64,000 bases of DNA from positions 200,119,809 through 200,183,808 of the forward strand of contig JAUMIR010000002.1 in assembly GCA_030847615.1 (NCBI GenBank), given 5' to 3'. The position numbers and the translations under genes were made by a program. The notes beneath the pieces are model-generated. The model was not told the DNA's origin and ran no database searches. It worked only from the letters and a program-made list of their open reading frames with translations. This document shows positions 1-10,076 of this stretch, in pieces (the stretch's first letter is position 1; each line of letters begins with the position of its first letter). The stretch comes from Gambelia wislizenii. Lineage: Eukaryota; Chordata; Lepidosauria; Squamata; Crotaphytidae.

Positions 1-45
1 TCGCAACCTGGTGACGCTGCTAGCGTTATTTTTACATTGTCCGAA

Positions 46-305
46 AAAGTCCTAGGGCATGGAGCAATGGGTTCAAACCAGAGGAAAAGAGATCCCACCT
101 AAACATTTGGAAGAACTTCCTGACAGTAAGAGCTGTTTGGAAGTGGAATACACTGCCTTGGAGTGTGGTGGAGTCTCCTTCTTTGGAAGTTTTTAAACAG
201 AGGCTTGATCGCCATCTGTCAGGAATGATTTGATTGTGCATTCCTGCATGGCAGGGGGTTGGACTGGATGGCCCTTGAGGTCTCTTCCAACTCTATAATT
301 CTATT
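46..305 (+). mobile_element. CR1 LINE 3' end fragment
   Basis: Matches the end of the CR1 ORF2 and its short 3' UTR: GGAAGAACTTCCTGACAG, a Glu-Val-Phe-Lys-type coding block, then GGTTGGACTGGATGGCC and TCCAACTCTATAATTCTATT. The terminal ATTCTAT repeat fixes the + orientation. Truncated at its 5' side, with no intact frame. The same unit recurs at 25561-25755/26764-26832, 44778-45085, 53050-53295 and 61143-62300. Confidence 0.85.
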
Positions 306-364
306 CTTCTTCTTTCTTTCTTTTTTTTAAGTGGGGAAAAAAACCCTAACAGGAAACTCATTCT

Positions 365-504
365 TTTTAGATTAATAAACACCCCCCCACACACACACAA
401 GATTCAGATGCTGCTGCTGTCATTATCTTGGTTTCACTGTCTACTTTGTGTTACTGACTGAAATTTCTGATGTGATTCTGATGCTATCCAAGCATTTAGG
501 AAAT
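365..504 (+). repeat. Local duplication, copy 1
   Basis: Starts at TTTAGATTAATAAAC and runs through TTTCACTGTCTACTTTGTGT to the GCTATCCAAGCATT block. The same series recurs at 921-1069 with scattered differences and a small indel near the C-run. Confidence 0.8.
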
Positions 505-563
505 CAGTGAGGTATGGTGGGATGATGTGGCATGTCCCAAGCAGTGTCACTTTGAGTTAATTG

Positions 564-920
564 CAGTGGTTCTTAACCTGTGGTCCAGGGACGCCCAGGG
601 GTCTGCAATGTTCTCACAGGGGGTCCACAAAGGCTTGAAGGTTGCTCTGCTCACCTCCTCCCTGCAATGGAGTGGTCAAGGCAGAGGCTGGCTGGCTTGG
701 CCTGCACATTGCCATTCAATCTGCACCAGCCACAAATTTGGGGGAAGAAGCAGCAGAAAAATCTTCCCTCCCCCTCCAGTGCCTCTGAGGGAAGAGATGG
801 TGTGATTGTGCTATTGTTGTTGTGGTGGTGGTTGTAAATCTTGAGTTAAGCCTTGGGGGTCAGTGGCAACAAAAGATATTTAAAGGGAGGCCCTGGTAAA
901 GAAAAGGTTAAGAGCCACTG
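564..920 (+). mobile_element. hAT-like non-autonomous element (Charlie/SPIN-type TIR)
   Basis: Left end CAGTGGTTCTTAACCTGTGG and right end GGTTAAGAGCCACTG are imperfect inverted repeats of ~15 bp, typical of hAT superfamily elements. The interior is non-coding. No convincing 8-bp target duplication was found. Its right end abuts the second copy of the local duplication exactly. Confidence 0.7.
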
Positions 921-1069
921 TTTTAGATTAATAAACAAAAATCCCTCCCCTCCACAAGATTCAGATGCTGTTGCTGTCATTGTTACCTCTGTTTCACTGT
1001 CTACTTTGTGTTACTGACTGAAGTTTTGAAGAGCAGGCATTCACATGCTATCCAAGCATTGTGGAAATC
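921..1069 (+). repeat. Local duplication, copy 2
   Basis: Second copy of the 365-504 block, in the same orientation, directly adjoining the right end of the hAT-like element at 564-920. Confidence 0.8.
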
Positions 1070-1167
1070 CCTCAGCAGGGCCAAGCCAGTAAAGGGGGCA
1101 GGCTGGGCTCAGCCGGGAGAGAGCTTTGAATCACTGGAGCTTCCTCTGCACAGCAGCGTCAGGCACG

Positions 1168-1217
1168 GGGAGGAGGAGGAGGAGGAGGAGGAGGAGGAGG
1201 AGGAGGAGGAGGAGGAG
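1168..1217 (+). repeat. (GAG)n microsatellite
   Basis: About 16 uninterrupted GAG/AGG units. The Glu/Ser-rich open frames over it are artefacts of the repeat. Confidence 0.97.
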
Positions 1218-1994
1218 AGGCTGCCCGGTCTGAGGCACCTTACCCGAGGGAAGGAAGGGAGAGAAAACGGGGCAAGGAGGAAACGAATTGGCAGATGGGC
1301 CAGCCAGGCAAAGCTGCCAGTGAGCACGTGAAAGGAGCCAGAAGCTTTTCACCAGCTCCGTCTCTTTTTCGTTTGCTCTCATTCTTTCCCTCACCAGCAG
1401 CCTCCAGTTCTCAGTAGTGCTGCTGCAAGCAGCGGCTCCTCCTGGCTGTCTCCTTCCTCAGATAAGGAGGTCAGCAGCGGGCCGGGGCCCCCCTTGACCT
1501 CAGGGCCCCCCGCCAATGCTGATTTGGCAGACTGGTTAAACTGGCCCTGGGGGACCTCCACAGAACCCTCAGAACCTTCCTTCTATCTTGCCCTGCAGTG
1601 GTGGTTGAACCTTGGGGGCAAGTAGTTTTTTTAACATTGAAAAGAGTCTCCTTAAGTTTAGTGAACACCATACGTGGAAATTTAGTGTGAATAAAACATA
1701 TACGAATATTAAACCAAAACTTTTTTTTATCGTTCAGGTTTCCCTGTGTATGAATTCAATTTCAACTTTGCCATTTCTCTTCCAGTCCAGTTCTGTGTTC
1801 AGTCTTGACTAAGTGTATAATCTAATAATAAATCTTTTGTTTAATGTTTCATTTCAAAAATGGCTTGAGGTGGAATGTCAGTTCAGGAGTGCTGGAATGA
1901 CTGAAATGTTTGGAATTCCTTTGTCACATAAGCCTCCTCCCTCCCCTCAAATAATTCAGTAGGTTTTTCCATTTGATTTTTGTGTTGCCTTCAG

Positions 1995-2128
1995 ATGGAA
2001 CCAATTAGACCTGGCAATAGTGCTGTTGTCCATCATGGGGATCACACTGGAAGAAATCGAGGTGAATGCATCACTACCTATCAACCCCACCATCATCCGT
2101 ATCATGAGAGTCCTGAGGATTGCCAGAG
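1995..2128 (+). CDS. CACNA1G: CACNA1G exon: domain IV S3 and start of S4
   Basis: An acceptor (TTGCCTTCAG) precedes the exon and a donor (GAG|GTCAGT) follows it. The first base completes a split Arg codon from the previous exon, which is outside the window. Then 44 codons follow, and the last base opens a split Val codon. The translation begins [20 protein letters not shown], which is segment S3 of domain IV. It ends in the S4 voltage sensor with Arg at every third residue ([10 protein letters not shown]). The S3-S4 loop is short, with an N-A-S sequon. The match to mammalian Cav3.1 is nearly residue for residue. The in-frame ATG codons are internal and are not starts. Confidence 0.97.
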
Positions 2129-3219
2129 GTCAGTCTACCATTGCACTGGGGACATCCCATCTACCAGAACACTTGGTCCCAGAGGAACTGCTTGTATCTG
2201 GCAGAGGAGAGTTCAGAGCCATACAGCGTGGCTACACTTTAGACATAATATCCTGTTTCTCTCCTTTGGAGGCTTTGTCAAGGTCCACAGAATTGCACTA
2301 GTACTCATATGTTTACTATATTTATGCCTCACTTTTCTTTCAAAGGAGCTCAAGGTAGCATGCATAGTTCATTCCCACTCCTGTTTTATCTTCACAACAA
2401 CCCTGTAAGGTACTTTGGGCTGAGGGAGACTAACTGGCCCAACATCACCCAGTAAGCTTCATGCCTGAATTGAGGTTTGAACCTGAGTGTCCCCAGCAAT
2501 ACACTGGAGCACTTGTGTTTACAAAGTAGGAGGTTTCCATCATGGCTGTGACCAAGTTTTTTGTGTGGCAGGCATTGCACATCATGAAAGACTGGAATTG
2601 TTTGGCCCTTAAGCACTCTACATGAACTTCTGACTCCCATATTTCCAAAAAAGGAGTTATAGAAGATGTTATTCCAGGCAAGCAACAAAGTATTAAACAA
2701 GTTTGTTACGGAACAATTGGAGCTGGTGGTATTAGGTTATAAATTCCTTAGCACTGAAGGTCATGAGCTCACTCCGTTAGTGCACCTTGTATTTAGAATC
2801 GAAGAATAAGACTTCCTTTCTTTCTCCAGTCTCACTACCATTGAAACCAATGTCTTCTTAATTCTATAGCTCAAAACTGAATTCTCACAGTCTATACATT
2901 AGACATATTTCTGAGTTTACTTTATTCACTGCCAGGAGAAAAGTTCTCTTGTGTGTGCCTGGCACAGTGTCAACAGCACCCAATTTAGGGAGGAAGAGAG
3001 ATGAGGTTTCATTCCTGAAGCCCCTGGGCAGGCAGTGATGTTCACAGAATTGTAGCTGCTATGTCCTGGCAACCACAGCGCATGTCATGGAGTAGAGCTA
3101 TACCCTTTCATCTCCAGCAGAAGTGACTTGCTATGATGCTTAGGGAACCTGTTGGGACATTTTCCTTTTCACACATCAGTATTGTGGCAATGATATGATG
3201 AACATTTCATTTTCTACAG
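2129..3219. other. CACNA1G intron, 1091 bp
   Basis: Contains a MIR/L2-like SINE fragment around 2320-2560; otherwise nothing recognised. Confidence 0.8.
2320..2560. mobile_element. MIR/L2-like SINE fragment, diverged
   Basis: The text CTTCACAACAACCCTGTAAG, the GGCCCAACATCACCCAGTAA block and the GGTTTGAACC block follow the order of vertebrate CORE-SINE/L2-type repeats. Ends are uncertain. Confidence 0.5.
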
Positions 3220-3290
3220 TGCTGAAACTGCTGAAGATGGCTGTAGGGATGAGGGCTCTGCTGGACACAGTCATGCAAGCACTGCCTCAG
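3220..3290 (+). CDS. CACNA1G: CACNA1G exon: end of S4 and S4-S5 linker, domain IV
   Basis: 71-bp exon with acceptor TTTCTACAG and donor CAG|GTAACC. Two bases complete the split Val codon, then 23 codons follow and end in phase 0. The peptide continues the sensor with two Lys (VLKLLK) and gives the S4-S5 linker [19 protein letters not shown], the helix that couples sensor movement to pore opening. The sequence is typical of T-type channels and nearly invariant in vertebrates. Confidence 0.97.
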
Positions 3291-3615
3291 GTAACCTCTG
3301 GTGTCTTATCAACAAGACCTCCGTTGAGTTTCTCTCAAGTTTCTCATTGCCTTGAAAAGTCTGTTGTGAATCTTCTTCTTTTTCCTTTTCTTCTTTTTTC
3401 TGAATGTATTTCTTACCCTCATTTTCTCAGGGCTTAATGCTATAGATTAAGTAAGAGTGCTACTTTTTCCCCTTCTAGTAGTAGGGTATCTTTAGGCCTC
3501 TAGGTCATGCCAGAATTTTTCTGTTTTACTTCTTTATTTCTGAGTTTGACTTGGCTTGTCCATTGCTTAAACTCATTGCCTATTTGCTCTTCTTTGCATA
3601 GTTGCAGGAAGCACA

Positions 3616-3849
3616 TACAGTTGTCCCTCCGTATCCATGGATTTGGTATCCACGGATTTAAGTATTCACAGCTTGAAAATATTCTTTAAAAAATAATAAT
3701 CCAAAAAGCAAACCTTGATTTTGCCATCTTATATAAGAGACACTATTTTGCTATGCCATTGCATATAATGGGACTTGAGTATTCACGGATTTGGTATCCA
3801 CAGGGGGGTCCTGGAACCAAACCCCAGCGAATATGAAGGGACAACTGTA
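3616..3849. mobile_element. pogo/Tigger-like MITE, 234 bp with TA flanks
   Basis: Bounded by TA|CAGTTGTCCCTCC and GGGACAACTG|TA, giving inverted termini and a TA target duplication, the pattern of Tc1/mariner-pogo elements. Interior CCACGGATTTAAGTATTCAC and GGGACTTGAGTATTCACGG recur in copies at 27571-27802, 41430-41658 and 55297-55530. No transposase is encoded. Confidence 0.85.
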
Positions 3850-4492
3850 CTTCCTTTTCTCAAGGCTGCAGGATTGGTGTCTTTAAAAATAATAATACTC
3901 TCTTATGAGCTCTCTCTCTCTTCAGTGTATACACATACACACAAGCCACCAACAACAACAAACAACAAAGAAATAAACAAATAACTTCATGCAATGAACA
4001 GAAGAAGAGAGAAAATTTTGAGACATCTTCATAGGATTATAAATTAAAAAGCAAGGCTGGGGCAGGGGGTGGGGGAGACATCCAAACTATAAAAGAAAGA
4101 AATTGACTTATGAAATGAACAACATGTCTGTCTATGGAAAATGAATGTTGTCTTTAAAAATCAGATTAAAAGCAATGAAACAGAAGAAATGCCTGGATTA
4201 ATGAAGTAGAAAGTGGTAGAAGGAAGGATAAAAACAACATCAAGTTTATCCAGGGCTGGCCCTATTATTAGGCAGGGTGAAGCAGCTGCCACAGGTGGCA
4301 GATGGTGGGAGGCACCACAGCTGTACCTTCTGAGATCCCTGGGAATTTTCCCCTTTTGGACAGCACAGCTATGTGAGATCACACAGCCTGTACAGCACTC
4401 CTTAAACTGCTCAGCCTTCAAATACAATGAAGGTTGTTATTGTATTCCTAATACTGACACACAATTCAACTGCTGGTCCAGTTGGTTGCTGA

Positions 4493-4742
4493 TAGGGTTG
4501 CCAGTGGAGATAAGAGACAGGGCTCCTGTATCTTTAACCGTTGTATGAATCCTATTTTGGGAGAAAGGCAGGATATAAATCCAATAAATAAACAATTAAA
4601 TAAATGTGTAGAAGAGGGACTTTCAGCAAGTGTTGTTTGGTACCTGGTTGCATGGCAAGCAACACAGGCTAAAATTTCCTCTTCTACACAGCCGTTAAAG
4701 GTACAGGAGCCATCTCCAGTTTTCACTCTGGCAATCCTCTAG
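4493..4742. mobile_element. TIR MITE with nested LINE/SINE 3' tail
   Basis: Left TAGGGTTGCCAGTGGAG to TATCTTTAAC is inverted at the right (GTTAAAGGTACAGGAGCC to GGCAATCCTCTA). The second inner pair is TGTGTAGAAGAGGG and CCTCTTCTACAC. A short tail, TGGGAGAAAGGCAGGATATA followed by AAATCC and AATAAA repeats (about 4555-4605), interrupts it between the arms. Confidence 0.7.
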
Positions 4743-5311
4743 TTGAAGTATGTGAAATGAGGAGGGGGTGCTAGCTTGTCCTTTAGCCCAGGCATCAACA
4801 TGTTTTGGAACAACTCTACATTTCTCAAACTGTGAACAATGAATACCAGTAGACAGTTAGCTAACGTCCCCACAAACATCCTCAGAAATGGAGAGTTAAT
4901 TGTTGTAAGTCACATGAAACAGGTGAACTAGACAAGCCATTTGTTGCATTTCCACACAAATAGATGAGATGATCTAAATCATTCGGACTTTGGAGTGATA
5001 TGAAATGCTATAACAGAAGCCTAAAAATTTCAGCATGTGACAGCTTTTCTATGGTAGGTGGCAGCTTAGAAGCTCTAGTTTCACAGACCCTAAACATTTG
5101 TACCAACAGAAATGCCAAGGCTGTATTAGGGACACATTGGTGGCATTATCTCACAATCTGTGCAACAGATTGTATGTAACAACCTAACACTAGGAGAGCT
5201 TTTAAGTTTTAAGAAATGACCTTCCATTTAGAATTGATTTGTCCTTTCTGCTGGGTAACTGGCCTGGCAGTAAAAACTTTCTCCACTACACTCTAACACT
5301 CATTACACCCA

Positions 5312-5622
5312 GACACTAATGGGCTTACCACACTCCATAGTAAAGCAGCAGTGCAGCAGGAAGGTTCCATCTTCCGTGCTGCCTTACTGCATGACGCCGT
5401 CATTCTTCCAGTATTCTGCCACTCTGGTCTCTTGGGAGACCAAGGTAAAAGCACATCTTTTTGCTAACGGGTTTTTCTGGTTAACAAAAAAACAAGGTTT
5501 TACCTCAGTGTCCCATGAGACTGGAATGGAAGAACAATGACATAATGCAGTAAGGCAGCACACAAGACGGAACATTCCTGCTGCACTGCCGCTTTACTTC
5601 GGAGTGCAATAAGCCCCTAACT
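5312..5622. mobile_element. Foldback (inverted-repeat) element
   Basis: Two ~150-bp arms. Left GGGCTTACCACACTCC is matched by inverted GGAGTGCAATAAGCCC at the right end. Inside, AGTAAAGCAGCAGTGCAGCA pairs with TGCTGCACTGCCGCTTTACT, and CTGCCTTACTGCATGACG pairs with CATAATGCAGTAAGGCAG. The centre is near 5468. The opposed open frames here are palindrome shadows. Confidence 0.8.
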
Positions 5623-5841
5623 ATTTAGGACTGCAGCCTTTGTGTTATGTTTCCTGGCATGGGAAATCTCAAGATTGGGCTGTTCCTGGTTGTTAGAAAA
5701 GGCTAAGGGGGAAAAGGGGGAAGGAGAGGAAGCAGTTACAGTGCAAACTAATGTGAGATATGCCTCATAAGAAGAATTACTTGAGGAAACATGTATCAAT
5801 GAAGCTTTGATTCCCCCCCCTTTGTTTTTTTCTCTTTACAG

Positions 5842-5920
5842 GTGGGAAATCTGGGCCTTCTCTTCATGTTGTTGTTTTTCATATTTGCAGCTCTTGGGGT
5901 GGAGCTGTTTGGAGACCTTG
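5842..5920 (+). CDS. CACNA1G: CACNA1G exon: domain IV S5
   Basis: 79-bp exon with a long pyrimidine tract and CAG acceptor, and donor TTG|GTAAGT. It has 26 codons plus one base of a split Glu codon. The product is the hydrophobic S5 helix ([20 protein letters not shown]) and the start of the extracellular pore loop (ELFGDL). S5 lines the outer part of the pore. Only 112 bp separate it from the next exon, the shortest intron in the window. Confidence 0.97.
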
Positions 5921-6032
5921 GTAAGTTCCCTGCTCGACCTGTTGGCAAAGAAGTGGTGGAGGCAGGATAAAGTGGGGTATTCACTACGGAAATCTGTAGT
6001 TCAAATGTCTTTGATTTTGATTGGTCATACAG
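5921..6032. other. CACNA1G intron, 112 bp
   Basis: Shortest intron in the window; no element recognised. Confidence 0.95.
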
Positions 6033-6154
6033 AATGTGATGACACCCACCCCTGTGAGGGCTTGGGGCGGCATGCAACTTTTCGCAATTTTGGGATGGCC
6101 TTCCTGACACTCTTCCGCGTATCCACAGGGGACAACTGGAATGGAATAATGAAG
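6033..6154 (+). CDS. CACNA1G: CACNA1G exon: domain IV pore loop and selectivity filter
   Basis: 122-bp exon, acceptor CATACAG, donor AAG|GTAAAA; two bases complete a split Glu codon and 40 codons follow. It encodes the extracellular turret with two Cys (CDDTHPC), the pore helix ([17 protein letters not shown]) and the filter. The Asp of TGDNW is the domain IV position of the EEDD ring that marks T-type channels; L-type channels have Glu there. So the key permeation residue is present. The tail, NGIMK, leads to the post-filter helix. Confidence 0.97.
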
Positions 6155-7111
6155 GTAAAATCTGCATCAGAAGGAGAATTGAGTAGGAGAAGATGACAGA
6201 CATTTTCATAGTTTGAGGAGCTGTGCTGAATATTTCCCTGTTTTGATTCTTTTAAAGCAGAGATTAGCTATTGTGTCTCTCTGTGAAATTGATTTCCCTT
6301 TTCAATCTTGCCTAGTGCCAGTTCCTCTAGCTGCTTCTGCTGCTGCTTCAGCAGTTCTTTTTATTTTATTTTTCTGGCCTAGGCTTTGTTCTCTTTTCTC
6401 CATCCTTCACAGGTTGATCCAAGCTAGTCGGGGCTCACACTATGATCATGATATCATCAAAATGCTCAGGTTTAACATAACTAAGAGCAAACAAAGGTCA
6501 GAGCAAGGGCAATGCTTCCTGAATGAAGTTAACACTTTCAAAACAGTGTCATTTTCAAAGCAATTGAATGACTAAAAAACAAACTCAAAGACAGGTGAGG
6601 TATAGGGTTTTTGTTTGGTTGGTTAGTTCTTTTTAGAGATCTCTAGGCACATACTAAAGGCAGAGGCTGTGGCCAAGACAATATGGATACAGCCTATCCT
6701 GTGGGATTCATGGAGCCATCTTATCAGAGTCAGTGCAGGCTGCAGCCATCACAAAGGCTCTGAATTCTCTATAGACCACTGTGGTGTGCAGTTCCAAAAA
6801 ACTATGCATTTGAATGCATGAGCAGTCCTTGCAAAGGCTAAGGTAACAGTCTGGGTATAGGAGCCGTGAGTTCTAGGAAGGTTCAAGGTAACAGAAGCAG
6901 GTGATCATGTTCTAGAAGTTCCACCAAAACATGGTGGGGTGGAGGAAATTCATCTACAGAAATTCTATGGTGAACTTTACCCACTCTAAAAACTATTTGG
7001 ACTTGAAGCTGGAAGCTGAATAGCCCAAATGGCAATTCAAGTGGATAGTTGCCTATAGTTCTTTCATAAACCTCAACTATTTCCACCTCCCTTCCCTCTG
7101 TTCCATCCTAG
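6155..7111. other. CACNA1G intron, 957 bp
   Basis: No repeat or gene recognised. Confidence 0.7.
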
Positions 7112-7456
7112 GACACACTAAGAGACTGCGATGAGGAATCCACTTGTTACAACACTGTCATCTCGCCTATCTACTTCGTTTCTTTTGTGCTGACAGCCCA
7201 GTTTGTCCTGGTGAATGTGGTGATTGCTGTACTGATGAAGCACCTGGAGGAAAGTAACAAGGAAGCAAAAGAGGAAGCAGAACTGGAACTTGAGCTAGAA
7301 ATGGAAATGAAGACAATCAGCCCAGGGCAGCATCCCCTCTCTGACCCTTTCACATGGACAGGCAGTAATGGAGGAGAAAGGCCGGAGAGCCCTGGAGGTT
7401 ATGCCAATCCCATGCACATCAAGATGGATTCTCAGTTGTCATTGGTTCACCCTATG
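7112..7456 (+). CDS. CACNA1G: CACNA1G exon: domain IV S6 and proximal C-tail
   Basis: 345 bp, 115 codons, phase 0 at both ends (acceptor CATCCTAG, donor ATG|GTGAGA). The first ~20 residues finish the outer pore with two Cys. The S6 gate helix follows ([20 protein letters not shown]). Then comes the charged helix [20 protein letters not shown] at the start of the cytoplasmic tail. The second half is divergent, rich in Pro, Ser and Gly, and ends SLVHPM. In mammals the homologous exon is numbered 33 and ends at the same place, just before the cassette exons. The phase-0 end allows direct joining to any of the next three exons. Confidence 0.96.
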
Positions 7457-7525
7457 GTGAGAATCTCAGGTGGTGGATGAAGTGGGGAGTGGCTGATACT
7501 TTACTCAAACCATAAAGGAAGTCTG

Positions 7526-7858
7526 AGGAGATTTTCAGACAGGCAAAAATCGCTCTTTGCCGCGCGAGCAGCCTCCCGAAACTGCTGCGCGGCAAGGGTC
7601 TTCTTCGGACGACGCTGTGCCTCTGGCGAAACCGTCCGTGTCACTTCCGTGAAGCTTGGGACGGCTCCGCGTCATATTTCAATCACGGGCAGCCTCCGTG
7701 CTTGAAATATGACGCGGAGCCGTCCCAAGCTTCACGGAAGTGACACGGACGGTTTCGCCAGAGGCACAGCATCGTCCGAAGAAGACCCTTGCCGCGCAGC
7801 AGTTTCGGGAGGCTGCTCGCGCGGCAAAGAGCGATTTTTGCCTGTCTGAAAATCTCCT
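7526..7858. repeat. Near-perfect 333-bp GC-rich palindrome
   Basis: The left arm starting AGGAGATTTTCAGACAGGCA is matched by the reverse complement of the right arm ending TGCCTGTCTGAAAATCTCCT. One mismatch was found over ~157 bp by eye (GGACGACGC against GGACGATGC). The centre contains CACGG...CCGTG near 7691. It is CpG-rich and unlike the AT-rich intron around it. Probably a foldback transposon; no target duplication is convincing. Open frames on both strands here are not genes. Confidence 0.9.
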
Positions 7859-9935
7859 GAGTGTATTGTTTCTATACAAGGGAGCTGTATTCCTTTTTCT
7901 CTGCTATTAGTACTTATGTAAAAAGTTCTTTATGTGTCTTCACAAACTGCAAATATAAAACATGGTTCAAGATTCTTGGACTCAGTTTCTTCACAACAGC
8001 CAAAATTTGAGGGAAAGTATACAGAAGGCCTGATTCCCTTCCCTCCAGTGGTTGTCAGGGGGCTCCAGTGCAATGATGAGTTTGACAAAATGGGTTGGGA
8101 CTTGAGGGATGTCAGGCAGAGCACTGCATGAGATATCTGCTTGCTCTTCTAGGTAGATGTGGAGTGTGTATGTGTGTGTTTGTATAGTATTTAGACATGA
8201 GCCAGTTATAACTTGGCTTCTTATATGTTTGCCCTTCCAGAACAAAAGGAATTTGTATTTATTGGCTTAATATCATCAGTAGATGTTCACATGACGATAG
8301 CACTAATCACAAAAAAATTAACCGTCCCCCCTCTGTATGTGTGTGTATGTGTGTGTATGTGTGTGTGTGCAAAGCACTCTTCAATCTTGAGAGCAGAGTA
8401 TCAATTCATTTTACAAGTAGACTTCATTAATTGTCTTCCTGAGAAAGGAATTGATCTTCTGTTCTTAAGGAGGAAGAGAGGCTTCCATAGGTAGGTAGGT
8501 AGTATTGTAAGGACATCAGCAGTTCTCACTTTAGCTATTGCTATTTTATGACTATTATTTATTTATTCCATTATAAATTAGGCAGCCATCACTCAAGGAT
8601 ATGTAATAAACCAAGTGAGGCTGAAGGGAAAGAGCTAGCAGTATTATTCATTAAATTATCAGGTTTTTTTTTAGATATTCTGAAAGTCACTTCTTTATAT
8701 CACAACAAGAAAGGTGCCTATTCTGTTTATGTTTATGCTCTTTCTGCCAAAAGAATGAAAACAAATTCAACTCAATTCAAAATTATTCAAATAATTCAAA
8801 AACCTGGGGACTATTTTTTTCAATTTTTTGAAAAATAATTTGCAAATTGTACCTTAATATACTTTGAACTTCAGGGGGGATGCCCTTTCATTGGGTATCT
8901 CTGTATTCTGAGTGGTAAGTGAATAGATGCTGAAAGAGGAATGCAGTTCCCTTAATACAACCCTGCAGAGTGATGTTATTGGCATGCTCCTTTGCTTGCA
9001 TGGTCTGTAAAATATATGCACTGTGTTTGTGAGATTATTACTGTGAAAATTCATGTCATCATACACATTGGCTCTTGCCTGCATAGAAAGTATGGTTTTG
9101 AAGCCACCATATTGCTTGAAAAGCTATATGATATATTACTATTCAGCTGTAAGCACTTGAGCCAACATTTCCACAGTTGGGAGCCTGACATTTGGAAATC
9201 AGAGTAAAATTTTCAAAAGCTCCTAAGCCTTCTCAGTCCTGCGTACAGAGATCTATCAGGGGTAACAGAATCTCAGGCTGCAATGCTAAACCTATTTGTC
9301 ACAGAATAAGTCCATTTGAATTAGTGTAGGCACTCATAGTATTGGACTAGCTGTTTCAAAGGATTGAGTCTTCAATAATTGCTGTGGAAAGTCAAAGGAA
9401 GCTAAATTAGGGTGGTTTTGCTTAACTTAAGCCAGAGGATTGGAACTGCATTTGGGTTCATCCCACTGAAATCAATAGGTCAATGCAGCCTTCCTTAACT
9501 TGGTGACATCAAACAGACTTCACACATCATTTCCACCCAGCATAGGCAATGGGAATGCTCACTGATAACAATAGGAGTTATGAGCCTGCACGTCTGGAAG
9601 GCACTACATTTTGGAAAGCTGGGTCAATGGGTTGCAATGTAAGACTCTGGCACTGGAAAAGCTTCCATGAACTCCTGACTGTTACAAGTGCTTCTGGAGA
9701 AGTAGAAACTGCTCATGTAGGTCATTCTCTGCCCCTTTAACTATGAGAGTTATAAGGATGATATCTTAAAAGTGGTTTCAGACATTACATATACAGTAGA
9801 TGCTTTCTAGCAAAGCTGTGGTAGACCACCCTGTGACTCCCTTTGCTCATATCCTCATCAGTCCTAAGACAAAACAATTGTTACTTGCAACTACAAAAGC
9901 TAAAAAAGCATTGAAATAGTAGTGGTCTTGTAGAA

Positions 9936-10076
9936 CAGGGGTGGAAGATTTGTGGCTGCCCAGAAGATGTTGAATTCCAGTTCCCGTCTGCCCCAGATGT
10001 CACGGCCAATGCTCAGAGATAACGGGATCTGCACTCTGTCAACATCTGGAGGCTATCGTGGGTTTTCCATCCCTAT
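9936..10076. mobile_element. hAT-type squamate MITE
   Basis: Starts CAGGGGTGGAAGATTTGTGG and ends in GGTTTTCCATCCCTA; the middle is an imperfect inverted repeat. A ~140-bp palindromic family. Related diverged copies: 41211-41345, 56160-56295 and 59840-59975. Confidence 0.65.

Larger units (their letters stand above)
1..1994. other. Upstream CACNA1G intron (partial)
   Basis: No coding exon recognised. Holds a CR1 3' end, a duplicated ~140-bp block, a hAT-like element and a GAG microsatellite (listed separately). 1220-1990 is otherwise unremarkable, with a long open frame only where the GAG repeat encodes poly-Glu. Confidence 0.7.
3291..5841. other. CACNA1G intron, 2551 bp
   Basis: Contains a pogo-like MITE (3616-3849), a TIR element with a nested LINE/SINE tail (4493-4742) and a foldback (5312-5622). 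3850-4490 and 4743-5310 hold no recognised element apart from a diverged block at about 4247-4340 of a kind common in reptiles. Confidence 0.75.

Noticed and set aside
1008..1331. Poly-Glu open frame
   Set aside because: Arises from the GAG microsatellite, with no splice or homology support.
7679..7879. Minus-strand frame in the GC-rich palindrome
   Set aside because: Shadow of the inverted repeat; no homology.
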